From Nemophila menziesii (taxonomy: Eukaryota; Streptophyta; Magnoliopsida; Boraginales; Hydrophyllaceae): 64,000 bases of DNA. This document shows positions 38,173 through 49,560 of the stretch, piece by piece. Both the position numbers and the translations under genes were made by a program. The notes beneath the pieces are model-generated. The model was not told the origin of the DNA and searched no databases. It saw only the letters and a program-made list of their open reading frames with translations. The DNA lies in NCBI GenBank assembly GCA_029959085.1, contig JARWIR010000008.1, positions 21,934,001 to 21,998,000 of the forward strand, written 5' to 3'. Every line of letters starts with the position of its first letter. The first letter of the stretch is position 1.

Positions 38173-40480
38173 AGTGTTTGTGCTTCATTTTATTAACGGG
38201 AACGGCAAAGGTCAAGATGGTGCCGCTGCCGGGAATGATTGTTTGAGATTTTTGTGTTTTCGTTATAGTGTAGAAGTGTTTAGTTTGTTTTTTGTTTGTT
38301 TTGTTTTTAGTCTCTTTTCAGGTTTTTATTCAGGTATGGGAAACTCTCTTGTGTCGTTTAATGCAAATGGTGAGTATGGTTGTTCAAGTTGCGGGTTAAT
38401 TGAGCATTGTCGGGAAGAATGTCCCTTCCAACGAATAAATGTGAGTGGAGATGTAAATAAAGGTACTATCCATCAACCGAGACCATAAAATGTCTATCAA
38501 GGAGGTCCAAGCTATCAAGTTCAAGCTCCACCATAGCTAGCATATGAGCGTTCCCTTAATAAGCTTCAACAAATGATGCAATCTTTCATGAGCGTGAAGC
38601 AAGAGTGTGCGGGAGCTAACGAATAAAGGTCAACTTCTTGGAAGACTCTCTCAATTGTTTCATCAAAGCTTCAATGGATAATATTTAAACTATGTTGGCG
38701 AGGATTGATGCTACCACATCATTAGTGCAAGACATGCAACAGAAACATCAGATTATGGAGAAACGATTGACGCAACTCACAGATTCAGTTGAAAAGTTAC
38801 AACAAGTACCATCTATGCAAACTGGAAAATGAATTTTTTTTTTGATGATGAGGCCATTCAAAATAATAACGATGATAGGTTAGAGGTATTAGAATAGGTT
38901 AGCCTTCAAGATGAGAACGAAGTGGAAACGCCACAAGTTGCACTTAGTGAACTACAGATTCCAATGAGGGAGTAACCAACCACGCTATGCATAGACGAGG
39001 TAACTATAGTTTTTTTTTTTTTTTTTTTTTTTTTTTGATCAAACTTATCATTTTATATCCACAAAACGACAAGTACAAATCAAACCCCTACTTGTTTTTT
39101 ACTCAAAAACAAGCATGGCTAGGAAAACAAACCCTATACAACATTTACTAGAAAATAAACCTATCAACTTGCAAGCAACCTATACAACCATTGCTATAAA
39201 AAACAAAGTAAAGTAAAACCCTATACAACCATTGCTAGGAGAACCTATACAACAATTGCTAAAGTCTTATACTAAGTCCACGCTCCAAGCTATCCTCCTT
39301 GATCCTCTTTCTCTCCTCCCTTGAGCACTCCATGTAGCTTCCATCTTGCCACCAATCTCATATTCTCAACACTCCTCTTAAATAGCTTTCTATTCCAAAG
39401 TGTATATTGAACATCTTTCACAACTATTTTCACAATATCCTCATATTTGGGGTATATCTTCTTAAACTCATGTTTATTCCTCATATCCCAAATACAATAA
39501 AGAAAACTAAGGAAAGAAATGTTTGATATAGTATCCTTTAAAGTGTTACCATTGAATTTAAGCATGAAGTCAATCCTTTCTTCCCAAGTACCACCCGAGT
39601 TGTGCCAATTGTGGAGAGCACAAATCTCTTTCCAAGCCAAAGTTGTGAACTTACACTTCACAAATAAATGATCCCTAGATTCATGATCTTCAAAACAAAG
39701 GTTGCACATCTTATCCACTTCCATACCCCACTTGCAAAGCCTATCCTTTGTGCTTAACCTATCCTTACAAATTAGCCAAGCACAAAACTTGTGCTTTGGC
39801 ATACTCCATTTATGCCACACCACATTATACCATTTAGTTTTCTCATTAGGACCCCTTGTACATATGATATTCCAGCCATGGAGGAACCAGCCAAGTCGAG
39901 TCTAGAGGAATCAAATGTTGAGTCCTTGGTTGAAAAAGAGTCAGAAGAAGAAAAAGAGATTAGGATGGATTATCCATCTAAGACTCCATTGTTATCACCT
40001 CCAAATCCAATAAAGATACAAATTTTAGAGGGTGTTACAGTATATGAAGCATTTGTACAGGCGTTCAGTGAAGCTAGAATCAACGCCCAAATGCTTGAGA
40101 TGGTTGAAAAAGGACTAACACCGCAACAAGTATTCACAGAAGTTATCTCAGAAATGAGTGAGAATGCGAGTGTAGAGATCGAGGAAGAACAAGTGGCCCT
40201 CATGATTGAAGAGAAGTCTGAAACATCACTTGTTTTGGACAAAAACTTGAGGATGTGCCGCTTGAGTTCCCCACTATTTTGGAATTGCCTAAGGAAGTTG
40301 AAGAAAAGGACCACCACCCTGAACCCGTAAGAAGAGAACTAGCCACGAGGTTTCAATAATGAGTGGATGGGACCATTTGTTGTTGCTCGAGTGGTGACAC
40401 CAAAATTGATAGAGATACGACCTTCGAGAGTTCAAAGGCTTTGAATTGTAGATGTTCATAGCCTCACCCATTGCTAGGAA
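38173..40480 (+). pseudogene. Gypsy gag relic, pol deleted
   Basis: A knuckle CSSCGLIEHCREEC (CX2CX4HX4C) lies at about 38374-38420, followed by a gag C-terminal region with SYQVQAPP, LNKLQQMMQSFMS and a heptad-like coiled coil (QKHQIMEKRLTQLTDSVEKL, about 38740-38810). It continues after a LINE insertion (39011-39850) as an acidic frame at 39880-40330 with SLVEKESEEEKE. It then jumps to EWMGPFVVARV (about 40360-40400), the GPF/V motif normally at the integrase end. Protease, RT and integrase core are missing, so most of pol has been lost by deletion. Several stops. Confidence 0.72.
39011..39850 (-). mobile_element. 5'-truncated LINE with zf-RVT domain
   Basis: Poly-T at about 39010-39036 is the poly-A tail of a minus-strand copy. 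The frame 39823-39290 (177 aa) is intact: VWHKWSMPKHKFCAWLI, then CNLCFEDHESRDHLFVKC, the zinc-binding reverse transcriptase domain (Cys/His pattern complete) that follows RT in plant LINE ORF2. It ends in a basic tail. No RNase H follows, so this LINE lineage differs from those at 30880 and 53520. A target duplication was not identified. Confidence 0.82.
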
Positions 40481-40724
40481 GGCTACGTAGTCAAGGAATA
40501 ATAGAGGTAACACGTCAAACTATAAATGACGTTACATAAAAGTACTCTTGGGAGACACCTCAAGTTTTAAATTGCTTTCTTAGTTAGATTTTTAGTGTTT
40601 ATTAGTTACTTTGTATGTTTTTAGTGTATATAGATTAATGAGAAAGGTATAGAGTGTTTTTTATGTCCAGGTAACACAATAAATTGAGTTTGGGGTGATT
40701 TGTGGGAGTTTTGTGAAAAAAAAC

Positions 40725-41030
40725 AGCCGCTAGCTGCGGTATACCGTACCACAAGTGCGTTTCACCATAGCCTTCCAATCCGTTCCCACTTCATGCCACG
40801 CTCGCTTGAACGGAAACATTGGAGCTGATACACGATACGTGTGGTATACCGCAGGACAGCTGCAGTGTACCGCATCCCGCGATGAAAGTCTGGCTATATA
40901 TCGCGACACAGTACGTATCGCGATACAAATCGTGCTCGCGATATATCACGGTATGAAGATCAGAGAGTTGGACTAGTCAAGCAACACGTGCGGTATACCA
41001 CAAGGTATCTGCGGTGCACAGCAAGAGGAC
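40725..41030. repeat. Cluster of GCGGTATACCGC-type palindromes
   Basis: Words such as GCTGCGGTATACCGTA, GTGTGGTATACCGCA, ATATATCGCGACAC, GTATCGCGATAC, CGCGATATATCACGG and GTGCGGTATACCAC are packed into 300 bp. The block is much GC-richer than its surroundings and lies just past the gypsy pol remnant. Role unknown. Confidence 0.8.
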
Positions 41031-41189
41031 GAAAAGAAAATGTAAACCTTAAGCCTTCTTTTGACCTAGACCCCAATCCTTTTTCTTCATTAGTGGTGCG
41101 TCCTGGTGTGTTATAAAATTAAGAACTGAAATATAAGGAACCAGACAACCTGGGGGAATGATTCACTAGTATCTAGGAGAAGGCGGACA

Positions 41190-42420
41190 CCAAGTCCTTG
41201 GATACGAGAATCGTGATCGCCTATGTTATGTTAATGATGTGGAATATCTGGAAACACAAATTGAAATGTATACACGAAACTGTGACACTGGATAATATGA
41301 CAATTATCATAGCTACTAATGCCAATATGAAAGATCTGTTTGGACAGGAATGGGAGAACCTACCAACTGTAACGGGATAAACGCAGACAAATACATCAAA
41401 CCCTCTTTCGTATCATCCTAGCACACATGTTAATTTTACATGCGATGCTTCTTTCAGACGACAGTCAGACTAGAGCGGTATCAGGATTGTCAAGAGAGAT
41501 ATCTCATCAAGTAATCGTCATGTTAGCAGCTGAAGAAGAACAATTGCAGGTTTCGGAAGTAGTCAAATTTGCCAAACAGGACAGAAGAAAGAAAACAGTT
41601 ATTTGCTCGACCTTGATTTGATTCAAGGTAAAGGTGAGCATAATTTTAACAAAACCGAAAACCGGTCTGAGTTTTGGTCAAACCAATCTTAAAAATGGGT
41701 AATTTTACCTAGGACAACTTTACCCTTTGGGTTACCTATTAATTTTTCGGGTCTAACTATTTTACCCATAAATTACTCAAATCATTGGGTTAGGTAAACC
41801 CAAACCGAAAAACCGTAAATTAATTGTTCCAACTGATTATATTTACACTTAATATAAATTTTTTTTAAAAAAACTCTAATATAGTCTTTAATTGATAAAC
41901 TATTTAGATTCTCCAATTATCAAAAGTTTATTTTTGCAAAGTTAATCGTGTGTAATAGGTGCAATTCGAGTTTGATTTTTTATGATATCAATTTTATGTT
42001 AAAAAAAGTTTGACCATGGTTGACCCCGAGGGTAATTTTTTTTTACCCTACCCTTGGGTTACCTAAACAATTTATTAAACCGAAATATGTTACCCTTGGT
42101 TTACCCGAGCCTCAAAACCGGGTAAAACCGACACGTGCTCTCCCCTAATTCAAGGTATCAAATGTTTGACAGCTGCGTGGTGGAAAATTAAACCATACGT
42201 CAAGAGAATCAACACATATGCTGAAAAACATGACAACATCTACTTTATGCATATCCTGAGGCGTTTTAGTGGTCTGGCTGCCAGAGTGGCACAAAACGCT
42301 AGACAACAAACAGCTTGGGAGAATCAGCATTTACAAATTACTTTCCTGTTTAGTAAACTAGGCATCGACTAAGGTTTAAGTCACCAGTTTGTTTGTTCGG
42401 TTGGTTAAAAAAAATAAAAA
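41190..42420 (+). mobile_element. LINE 3' part with RNase H, split by a later insertion
   Basis: Plus-strand counterpart of the relic at 30880-32150: KDLFGQEW (about 41330), TCDASFRRQ-like sequence (about 41440), then DLDLIQG (to 41630). After the 41631-42147 insertion come LTAAWWKIKPYVKRI and RFSGLAARVAQNARQQ (to 42372). A-rich tail at about 42408-42421. Frameshifts are present. Confidence 0.75.
41631..42147. mobile_element. Small inserted DNA element, 517 bp
   Basis: Flanked by the direct repeat ATTCAAGGTA (41621-41630, 42148-42157), and it cuts the LINE RNase H frame exactly there. Ends AAGGTGAGCA... and ...GCTCTCCCCTA are imperfect inverted repeats. The interior has mirrored AACCGAAAACCGG and CCGGTTTTACCC-like words. 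Non-coding; MULE- or hAT-type non-autonomous element by duplication length. Confidence 0.78.
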
Positions 42421-42473
42421 ACGTATTCAACTTTGACAACAATCTACGAATAAGGAATAATATATTTTACTTA

Positions 42474-42664
42474 GAGTAATGATATATGTCACCCCTTTTC
42501 ATGTCACCCTTTTATCACCCGTCTATATATATGTGTTGATTTCCTTGAATAGAAGATAGAGAAAAATTAAATAGGATAGAGAAATCAATTCATTGGTCCA
42601 TATAGGCTTACACGTAGGAGGTGATAAAAGGGTGATACAAAAAGGTTGACAAATATCATTACTC
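42474..42664. mobile_element. MITE, 191 bp, MULE-type
   Basis: Inverted ends GAGTAATGATAT(A/T)TGTCA, then CACCCTTTTATCACC in both arms. The 9 bp duplication TTTTACTTA flanks it (42465-42473, 42665-42673). It shares GAGTAATG termini and length with the MITE at 36149. It lies ~500 bp upstream of the ammonium transporter start. Confidence 0.92.
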
Positions 42665-42673
42665 TTTTACTTA

Positions 42674-43158
42674 TGATATTTTTTGTCAAACTTATTTTGC
42701 TTATGATAGTACTGGTTACTCATACCATTTTACAAATGAATTTGTGAGTACTTATTTGCACGTGTCTCCTAATAGCCTATAAGAATTATATTATGCTAGT
42801 ATTTAACGGCTATTAAGTATCTTTTCAATCACAAATAGTAGTTAAAAGTAAGAACCGTTACTCGAAAATTTAGCTTTTAAAAAATTCTGGAAACTGACCA
42901 TTTTAGTTGTTCCAAGATAACGGAAAGAATTTCGCCACAAAATTTGATACAAATTTAATGAGAGAGATTGTAAGAAAAATATTGAAGCACCATTCTAATT
43001 CTAAACTAAGATTTGAAATATAAAAATATAAACTAGCATTTCCTAACTTCTCCGAACCTATATTATAAATCTTGCCTACCATAGTCTTCTTTGTTGGTAG
43101 AGCAAATCCTCTTTTCTGTGTCGCCGAAGTTGATTTTACCAATTTCCGGTGACTCAAA
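42674..43158 (+). promoter_or_regulatory. Ammonium transporter upstream region
   Basis: AT-rich. TATATTATAAATC near 43060 may be the TATA box, putting the start of transcription roughly 70 bp before the ATG. No GATA-type cluster or other motif could be supported. Confidence 0.4.
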
Positions 43159-44685
43159 ATGGATCAAATTCCGATCAATCTGATTCCTAACGAGGCAAGC
43201 CCAGACTGGATGAACAAAGGTGATAACGCTTGGCAGTTAACGGCAGCAACACTAGTGGGTCTCCAAAGTGTTCCCGGGCTTGTTCTCTTATACGGAAGCA
43301 TAGTAAAAAAGAAATGGGCCGTGAACTCTGCTTTCATGGCCTTATACGCCTTTGCAGCAGTGTTGATTTGTTGGGTAGGATGGGCTTATAGAATGTCGTT
43401 TGGAGATAGATGGGCACCGTTTCTTGGAAAACCAAACGTGGCATTGGATCAAAAGTTCTTACTAGAAAAAGCATTTGCAGGGGCGTTTCCAAATGCAACA
43501 ATGGTTTATTTTCAATTTGTATTTGCGGCAATTACATTAATATTGATAGCCGGGGCATTGCTTGGGAGGATGAACTTTCGGGCATGGATGTTGTTTGTGC
43601 CATTGTGGTTGACTTTTTCTTACACAATTGGTGCTTACAGTATTTGGTGTCCCAATGGTTGGTTGGCTAAAATGGGAGTTATTGATTATGCTGGGGGTTT
43701 TGTTATTCATGTTTCTGCTGGAACAGCCGGTTTTACTGCTGCTTATTGGGTAATTTCATTTTTATAATAATCATTTCTTTAATTATATTTGAAATTTAAA
43801 ACATGAAAAATGATGATATATATAGGTTGGACCAAGGTCGGATAGGGATCGGGTAACTTTTATTCCAAACAACATGTTGTCAATGCTAACAGGAGCAGGT
43901 CTATTATGGATGGGATGGTCAGGATTTAATGGAGGTGGGCCCTTCGCTGCGAGCATGGGTGCATCTATGGCTGTCCTTAACACGCATGTATGCACTGCCA
44001 CAAGCTTGATCGCTTGGCTAGCTCTTGACATGATATTCTTCAAGAAGCCATCTGTGCTTGGTGCAACACAGGGCATTATCACAGGTTTAGTTTGTATTAC
44101 CCCAGCTGCAGGTTAGTACGATGTTGTCCCTCAATGTTAATACCAAATAAGACTAATATATATATGAATGTTAAAACAGGTGTGGTGCAGGGTTGGGCTG
44201 CACTAACAATGGGAGTAGTATCAGGAAGCATTCCATGGTATACAATGATGATCCTTCAGAAGAAAATAAGTGTCCTCCAAAAAGTGGACGATACTTTAGG
44301 AGTACTCCATACACACGCAATTGCAGGTTGTTTAGGTGGCATTTTAACTGGATTCTTTGCAGAGCCAAAACTTAATCGCCTATTTTTCAACGTTGATGAT
44401 TGGCAACATTACATTGGTCTCGCATATGGGCTCCAAATAGGTCATGCTAAAGCTGGGTTTAGTCAAATGGGTGTTCAAATCCTAGGAATGATGTTTATTA
44501 TAGTCATAAACATTATAATCACAAGCATTATTTGTTTATTGATTAGGGTTGTGGTTCCATTACGATTCAAGGATGAAGATTTACAGAATGGTGATTCTTC
44601 GGTTCATGGTGAATCTGCTTATGCACTCTACAATGACTTTGATAAGGATGATGGCAAGCAAAGTCCTGATCTTGGATTTGCATAG
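43159..44685 (+). CDS. AMT2: Ammonium transporter, AMT2 subfamily, 3 exons, 460 aa
   Basis: Membrane channel-like transporter of the AMT/MEP/Rh family that moves ammonium across the plasma membrane. Exons: 43159-43749, 43826-44111, 44180-44685 (TAG); introns GT-AG, 76 and 68 bp. The start [39 protein letters not shown] and [18 protein letters not shown] mark the AMT2 subfamily rather than AMT1. Eleven hydrophobic segments are expected. Pore landmarks are present: D176 in GVIDYAGG, H184 in FVIHVSAG, H338 in LHTHAIAG (the twin His). A cytosolic tail with RVVVPLRF and [13 protein letters not shown] follows. Within AMT2 it could be an AMT3/AMT4-type paralogue; I cannot separate these by eye. Signals: AATAAAATGG at about 44813. 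Coding sequence is undamaged. Confidence 0.93.
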
Positions 44686-44887
44686 ATTGGTTGTGGACTC
44701 TTTCCATGAATGAAGTGACTGTACATATTATTATTGTCATGACAAGAATGTAGCTGCCTAGCTGGACAATGTGTTTATTATATAAGGTCAAAATACTTTC
44801 ATTGTATTTGTAAATAAAATGGAAGTGGTTTAAAGTATCAGTATCTTGGAAACAGGGACGGAACTATGGGAGGAAAAAGGCCTCGTA

Positions 44888-45106
44888 GAACGGGGCTCAA
44901 TTTCGTACATAAATAGGAAATTCAACAACATTGCTGATGCTTATGCGAAAAGTATTAGACTTAACAGGGATCTTACTAAATGGAGAGACTATTCGGTCGC
45001 TGGTGCTTATAGGTTCTTTAATTTGTAGTTGTTTGGATTTGATGTAATTTCTCTTTATTCCAATTTGACAAAAAAAAAAAAAAAAAAAAAGAACGGGGCT
45101 CAATTT
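44888..45106 (+). mobile_element. 187 bp LINE tail with perfect 16 bp target duplication
   Basis: The insert is 44904-45090. GAACGGGGCTCAATTT occurs at 44888-44903 and again at 45091-45106. It reads SYINRKFNNIADAYAKS...YRFFNL-stop, the end of RNase H, followed by 20 A. It is heavily 5'-truncated and recent, given the perfect duplication. It lies about 200 bp after the AMT stop. Confidence 0.93.
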
Positions 45107-45134
45107 TATTCATGTCAAAACATTATTTTACAAC

Positions 45135-47254
45135 AAGGAAATTACTATTCCCAGCCAACTTTTCAACTTTTTTATAATAAACATCCTAACTGAAAAAAAA
45201 TCCTATTAACATCCATTAGTTAGATTCTAACCATCCACACATTACCTTCATACCCTTCATTCCTCAACTAAAGCAATACACTGTTTGCTACCGTGGGGCT
45301 GCACCCTTACTGTCAAACACTTAACATCATAATACACTACTTCAATCTTGCATTCATCTTTAACAAATTCATCTACAAACAAACAAAAACCAGAATCGAT
45401 GGAGGAATGAATACAATTTCATATAAAACTCAAACAATGGGAACCAAAACAATAGGAATCGATGAATACCAAATTCATGTACACAAATAAACTCAAACAA
45501 CAACATAATATCGAAAAGCTTCTGAAGCTACACAAAATCTATTAAAGAAATTAACAGAGAATTAAATTAAAGAAAAGTGTTGTAAAAAGCAAGCATCATC
45601 TATCCACAACAGGCTTGGACCCATAAAGATAACCAGCTTCGAAGGTCTGGACCCATATTGGGTTTGCCGATGGTGGTGGGGCTTAGCCATACTCGGTTTA
45701 CTGGAATTCGATTCATCGGTCTGGACCCATCACGGGATAGGCCTTCAACAGTCTGGCCCCATACCAAGAGAATCAGCACCACATCTTCTTCACCTCCGTT
45801 CGAACCCCATCTGAACCACTGCTCCACCATCCACCACCTCCTTCTGCCTCCACTTGCCACTCTAATCCACCACCATCAGCATTAACAACATAATGGGCCC
45901 AGCCCTCGAGACCCATCACCATATTTTTCACCAGCAATCTGCATTGAAACCCAGTTTCAGAAAAAACCCAGGAAAACCAAAAATAGACTTGATTACAGAA
46001 GAATAACGATAAACAAAAAATATATATCAAAAGCTCAGAAAAACGAACATGTTGAACCCCATGCTCCACCATCCACCACCTCGATCTGGGCTGGCCCCAT
46101 TGCTGCACTCACCACGCTGTTCTTCTTGGTCTGGACCCATGGTGGGTATCTCCGTTCAGCAGCTTGGAGGTGGGTTATGGAACTGGCTGCAGATCTTCAC
46201 GGGATTATGACAACAGTGGAGAGATTGAAGCAACCACCAAAGCAGCACATGATGCTTCAGCGCCCCATTCCAACATTTTCACCAACATTATCAGCAATCA
46301 CCTGGAAAAGTTAAAAAAACAAATAAGGGCAAAATCATAAATACAATAGGGGTATGTTTACTGCAAAAAAAGAGTAATCCTATTATAGAAAATTCAAAAC
46401 AAGAGGAGATGTTTAGTTACAGATAGAGCAGATGTTAGTATATAATTGGCACAGGGAATCTACTTCAGCATAATTACTGCACCACATACAAAGAATAGAC
46501 ACTGCAAATTCAGTGATTCCATACCAAACCGTCAATATATAAGGAGGGAGAAGGAAAACTAGACCGCTACAGAACAAGAATTATCGTGCGAGCTGGACCC
46601 ATGTTGTTGGATATGCTTGGGCTGGACCCATGGCCCACTGTCGCTTCAACCTCGCTGGTGAATGTGGAGAGAGGCTTCTGCTGGAGAAGAGTGGATTGGG
46701 CTACTGCTGGAGGAGTGCGTCTAGGTCAATCCATTTATGGTGGAGAAGAGCACCATTGTGCGATGCTGGAGAAGATGGGGCCGAGAGGTGTTGACCCATT
46801 TACTCGCTGGATTGGGTGGCTCTGAATTGCTGGACATCGAGATCTCCATCGAATGGTGGTGGTGGATTTGTTGTTGATGGTGGTTGTGATGCGAAACTTG
46901 TTGGTGGTTGTGCGGAGGTGCGACGGCGGCCTTCTTCTTGTTCGACGGGAGCATTGCAACGGTGGGTTTGGAAAGCTCAGATAGAGGGTGAGGGTGAGGG
47001 GAAACATAGTGGGTAATGGGGGGCTGGGGTTTCTAATATAAATAGGAGGGGAGAGGTGGAAGGGGAGGTGGGTTGAGGGAGGGGGTGAGTGTGCCGGTGG
47101 GTGTGAGTGAAGAGGGATTTGATTTGGGGTGCTGGTGAGTGTGAGGGTATTTTGGGATTTTTTTATTATTTAGTTGGATTTCTAATGGGTGGTTGGGTAG
47201 TGGATGTATATTATAAAGTGGGTATGTTAACTGGCCTTATAAAGTTAATGGCCC
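45135..47254. mobile_element. Second MULE of the Pack-MULE family
   Basis: The 9 bp duplication TTTTACAAC flanks it (45126-45134, 47255-47263). Ends are AAGGAAATTACTATTCCCAGCC and, inverted, GGGCCATTAACTTTATAAGGCC, leading to CTTT(T)ATAATA(A/T)ACATCC in both arms, as in the element at 28435. The interior is GC-richer, with repeated CTGGACCCAT and CAC/GGT-rich stretches. No transposase and no recognisable captured gene; frames here are artefacts. Confidence 0.8.
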
Positions 47255-47354
47255 TTTTACAACGGACATGAGAATTGAAACATAGATTCATTATATTCCG
47301 CAAAACTGAGTTATTTAAACATGAGCAAAACAAACTCAATTTACATTTCTCAAC

Positions 47355-47509
47355 TCATTCATTAGCACGCCCCTCGTGTTGCTTACTTGGTCCCTTGAAG
47401 AAACCTTCTTGTTGTTGGCTATTAAACACTTGACCAACTTCACTTGAAGTCACACCAAACGCCAGCTCTTTTGCTTCTTTATGGAAATATTTCACCACAT
47501 TCTTCCTCC
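47355..47509 (-). pseudogene. Vicilin-like seed storage protein, last exon only
   Basis: The minus strand reads GRKNVVKYFHKEAKELAFGV, SSEVGQVFNSQQQEGFF and KGPSKQHEGRANE-stop (47355). It is preceded by a good acceptor (GATTGCAG at 47510-47517). AGRKN/EAKELAF...F..Q...FF.GP is the C-terminal cupin end of 7S vicilins and related sucrose-binding proteins, and the intron position fits. No upstream exon was found to 48260, so this is a gene fragment or relic. It starts 100 bp from the MULE. Confidence 0.62.
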
Positions 47510-48263
47510 CTGCAATCATAACCAAAAAGGAACTAGTACTAACAGTTTAGAAAAAAAATTGCAGGCCAGCGCTAACTAATTATGCTAGATCAGCATCAAT
47601 ATTGTGACTATGATACTATACATATATATAAAACAGTATTGTAATGGTATTTAAAACTTTAGTGCGAAAATAAGTTTTAACTAAATTTACGAAAAGAAAT
47701 ACTAACAAAGAAATAAAACGGAAGAAAAACGAACCGGTTTGTTGAAGATAATAAACGAGCTGTAGTGCCGTGGAGGAGCCACTGCCTTAAGAACGAATTT
47801 CAGGACAGCCGAGATGCGACACTGTTTTTCCGAACGTTCCCAAAAATTGGAACACTACTACCTACTCTCGTGTGCAATCACAAGTGAATGTTTGGAATCT
47901 GTATATGTTTCGCTCTAGAACAAATTAAGGAGGAAGAAGAATATTTGCTGCTGGAATGATTTCGTAGGCTGTAAAGTTGGTGTAAAATGAAATGCTGTAA
48001 ACTCCTACTTATAGACGGAAAAAACTAGTCAGTAACTAGCCGTTCATATCAGTTGCAGCAACGTTCATATCAGTTACAAGACATGTGTTAAAATATGGAG
48101 GAAAAGGTCAAACGCAGACTAAGTCTTTATTAGAAAAAATAAAATAAAAGCTGGTACAAAAACTAATTTGTTTTTATATTTTAATTCCCCAAGACCCACG
48201 ACCTGGACCCCGGCTCGAACGGGGTGGGTGGTGGTGCGCGCGTGTGGGCTTACCCATTATCTC
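47510..48263 (-). other. Intron-like and LTR-like sequence
   Basis: 47518-47700 is AT-rich like an intron. The minus strand of 47740-48020 has a TATA-like CTATAAGTAGG followed by a transcribed-looking stretch with GGCAGTGGCTCCTCCACGGC, reminiscent of a copia LTR 3' part. Not certain. Confidence 0.35.
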
Positions 48264-48560
48264 TTCATGTGCATGGAAAACTCTACAGCTGCGGGTGTCC
48301 TTGGAAAGGGAAAGGTGTGTCTTAAACTTACCTCTGGCAAGACCTTAGCCCTTAATGATGTTTTGTATGTCCTCACGCTTCATAGAAATTTTGATTCTGG
48401 GTCTCTTCTAACAAAGCTGGACTTAAACTTGTTTTTTAGGGTGAAAAATAATTATCTCTAGGAATGGTGACTTTGTAGGATAGCGTTACTTTAATGGTGG
48501 ACTATTTGTACTTACTGTTTTTTCTACTTTTAATGAGAATGCATCTACTTCTGCTTATAT
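48264..48560 (+). pseudogene. Copia pol fragment (protease to GAG-pre-integrase)
   Basis: MENSTAAGVLGKGKVCLKL, TSGKTLALNDVLYVLTL, GSLLTK and, after stops, NGDFVG. This is the well-conserved copia stretch after the protease. A partial duplicate (TTTTGGATAGCGTTACTTCT...) follows at about 48617. Confidence 0.75.
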
Positions 48561-49560
48561 TGGATTTTATTTTATGATAAATAGAAGAAAAGAATTAAGA
48601 TAAAATCTCTTTTGTTTTGGATAGCGTTACTTCTGCCTTTAATGAGAAAGCATCTACTTCTGCTTCTATTTTATGATAAATACTTCTGCTTTTAATGTTT
48701 TGTACTTGGGTACTTGGGTGCTAAGATAAATAGTTTTATTTTATGATTTTATTGAATTGGGTGATTACGTTTTTAATGGGTAAGCAGAGAGATTTTATCT
48801 TAGCACTCAAGTACCTAAGAGTTGCACACTTAGCACACAATTATGCACAAAAACTTTAAAGTAACATAAATACTGAAACTAGACAAGAAAATGTAAAATA
48901 TCAAATAATCGGGAAAAATCTCTCAATTAAGTCTTAAATACCCCTAAAATTATGTCTCTGACTAGATTAATCTATACATAAATAGAGACATCAATTTACC
49001 AAGGGTAATTGATCGGTTATGCATAAGGTCTTTGCTTAGTAGCTCGGGTGCCACAGTGTCTATAGTTCACACTTGTCCCGGCCTAAAACTACACACGTGA
49101 TAGCTCTACACACGTATCTTTGAGGTATATAAATATCCCACTTAACTGAATAATGTTGTATCTTTCAGCCACTCTATGAAATTATCTCTATAATGGATGT
49201 GAACATAATGCAGTCGACATAGATCTCCCAGCTTCTCGGGTTAAGTGATATTTATAGCATAAATGCTAATGTCGGTGTCAAAGTTCCATCAGGAGCACAC
49301 CTCACTTTGGCTCTGACATAGTGTTTGGTTTTAGGAAGGCCTGGAAAAGCATCTAGAGTTTCGGGAAACAATGATAAAGATCCTCTCCGGGAGTCGAGAG
49401 CAAGGTACACTAGTATTATCGCGATTGACTGTGTAAATTTGTATATAAACTCCTTCTCCTCTTCTGCCGACACTTTTGGTTATCTGATCATATATTCTTT
49501 ATATCGATCGAGTCCCCGGGTCAAGCGTGTTAGTGTTATGTTTCAATAGAGTGACTTTTT
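48561..49560. other. LTR-like sequence, no gene
   Basis: Inverted words ATTTTATCTTAGCACTCAAGTACCTAAG (48790-48815) and the TACTTGGGTGCTAAGATAAAT counterpart (48710-48730) form a hairpin. The later part probably is the LTR of the gypsy remnant that begins after it. Confidence 0.45.

Noticed and set aside
46586..47016. Overlapping plus and minus frames of 66-90 codons
   Set aside because: They lie in the GC-richer repetitive interior of the second MULE and share no known domain.
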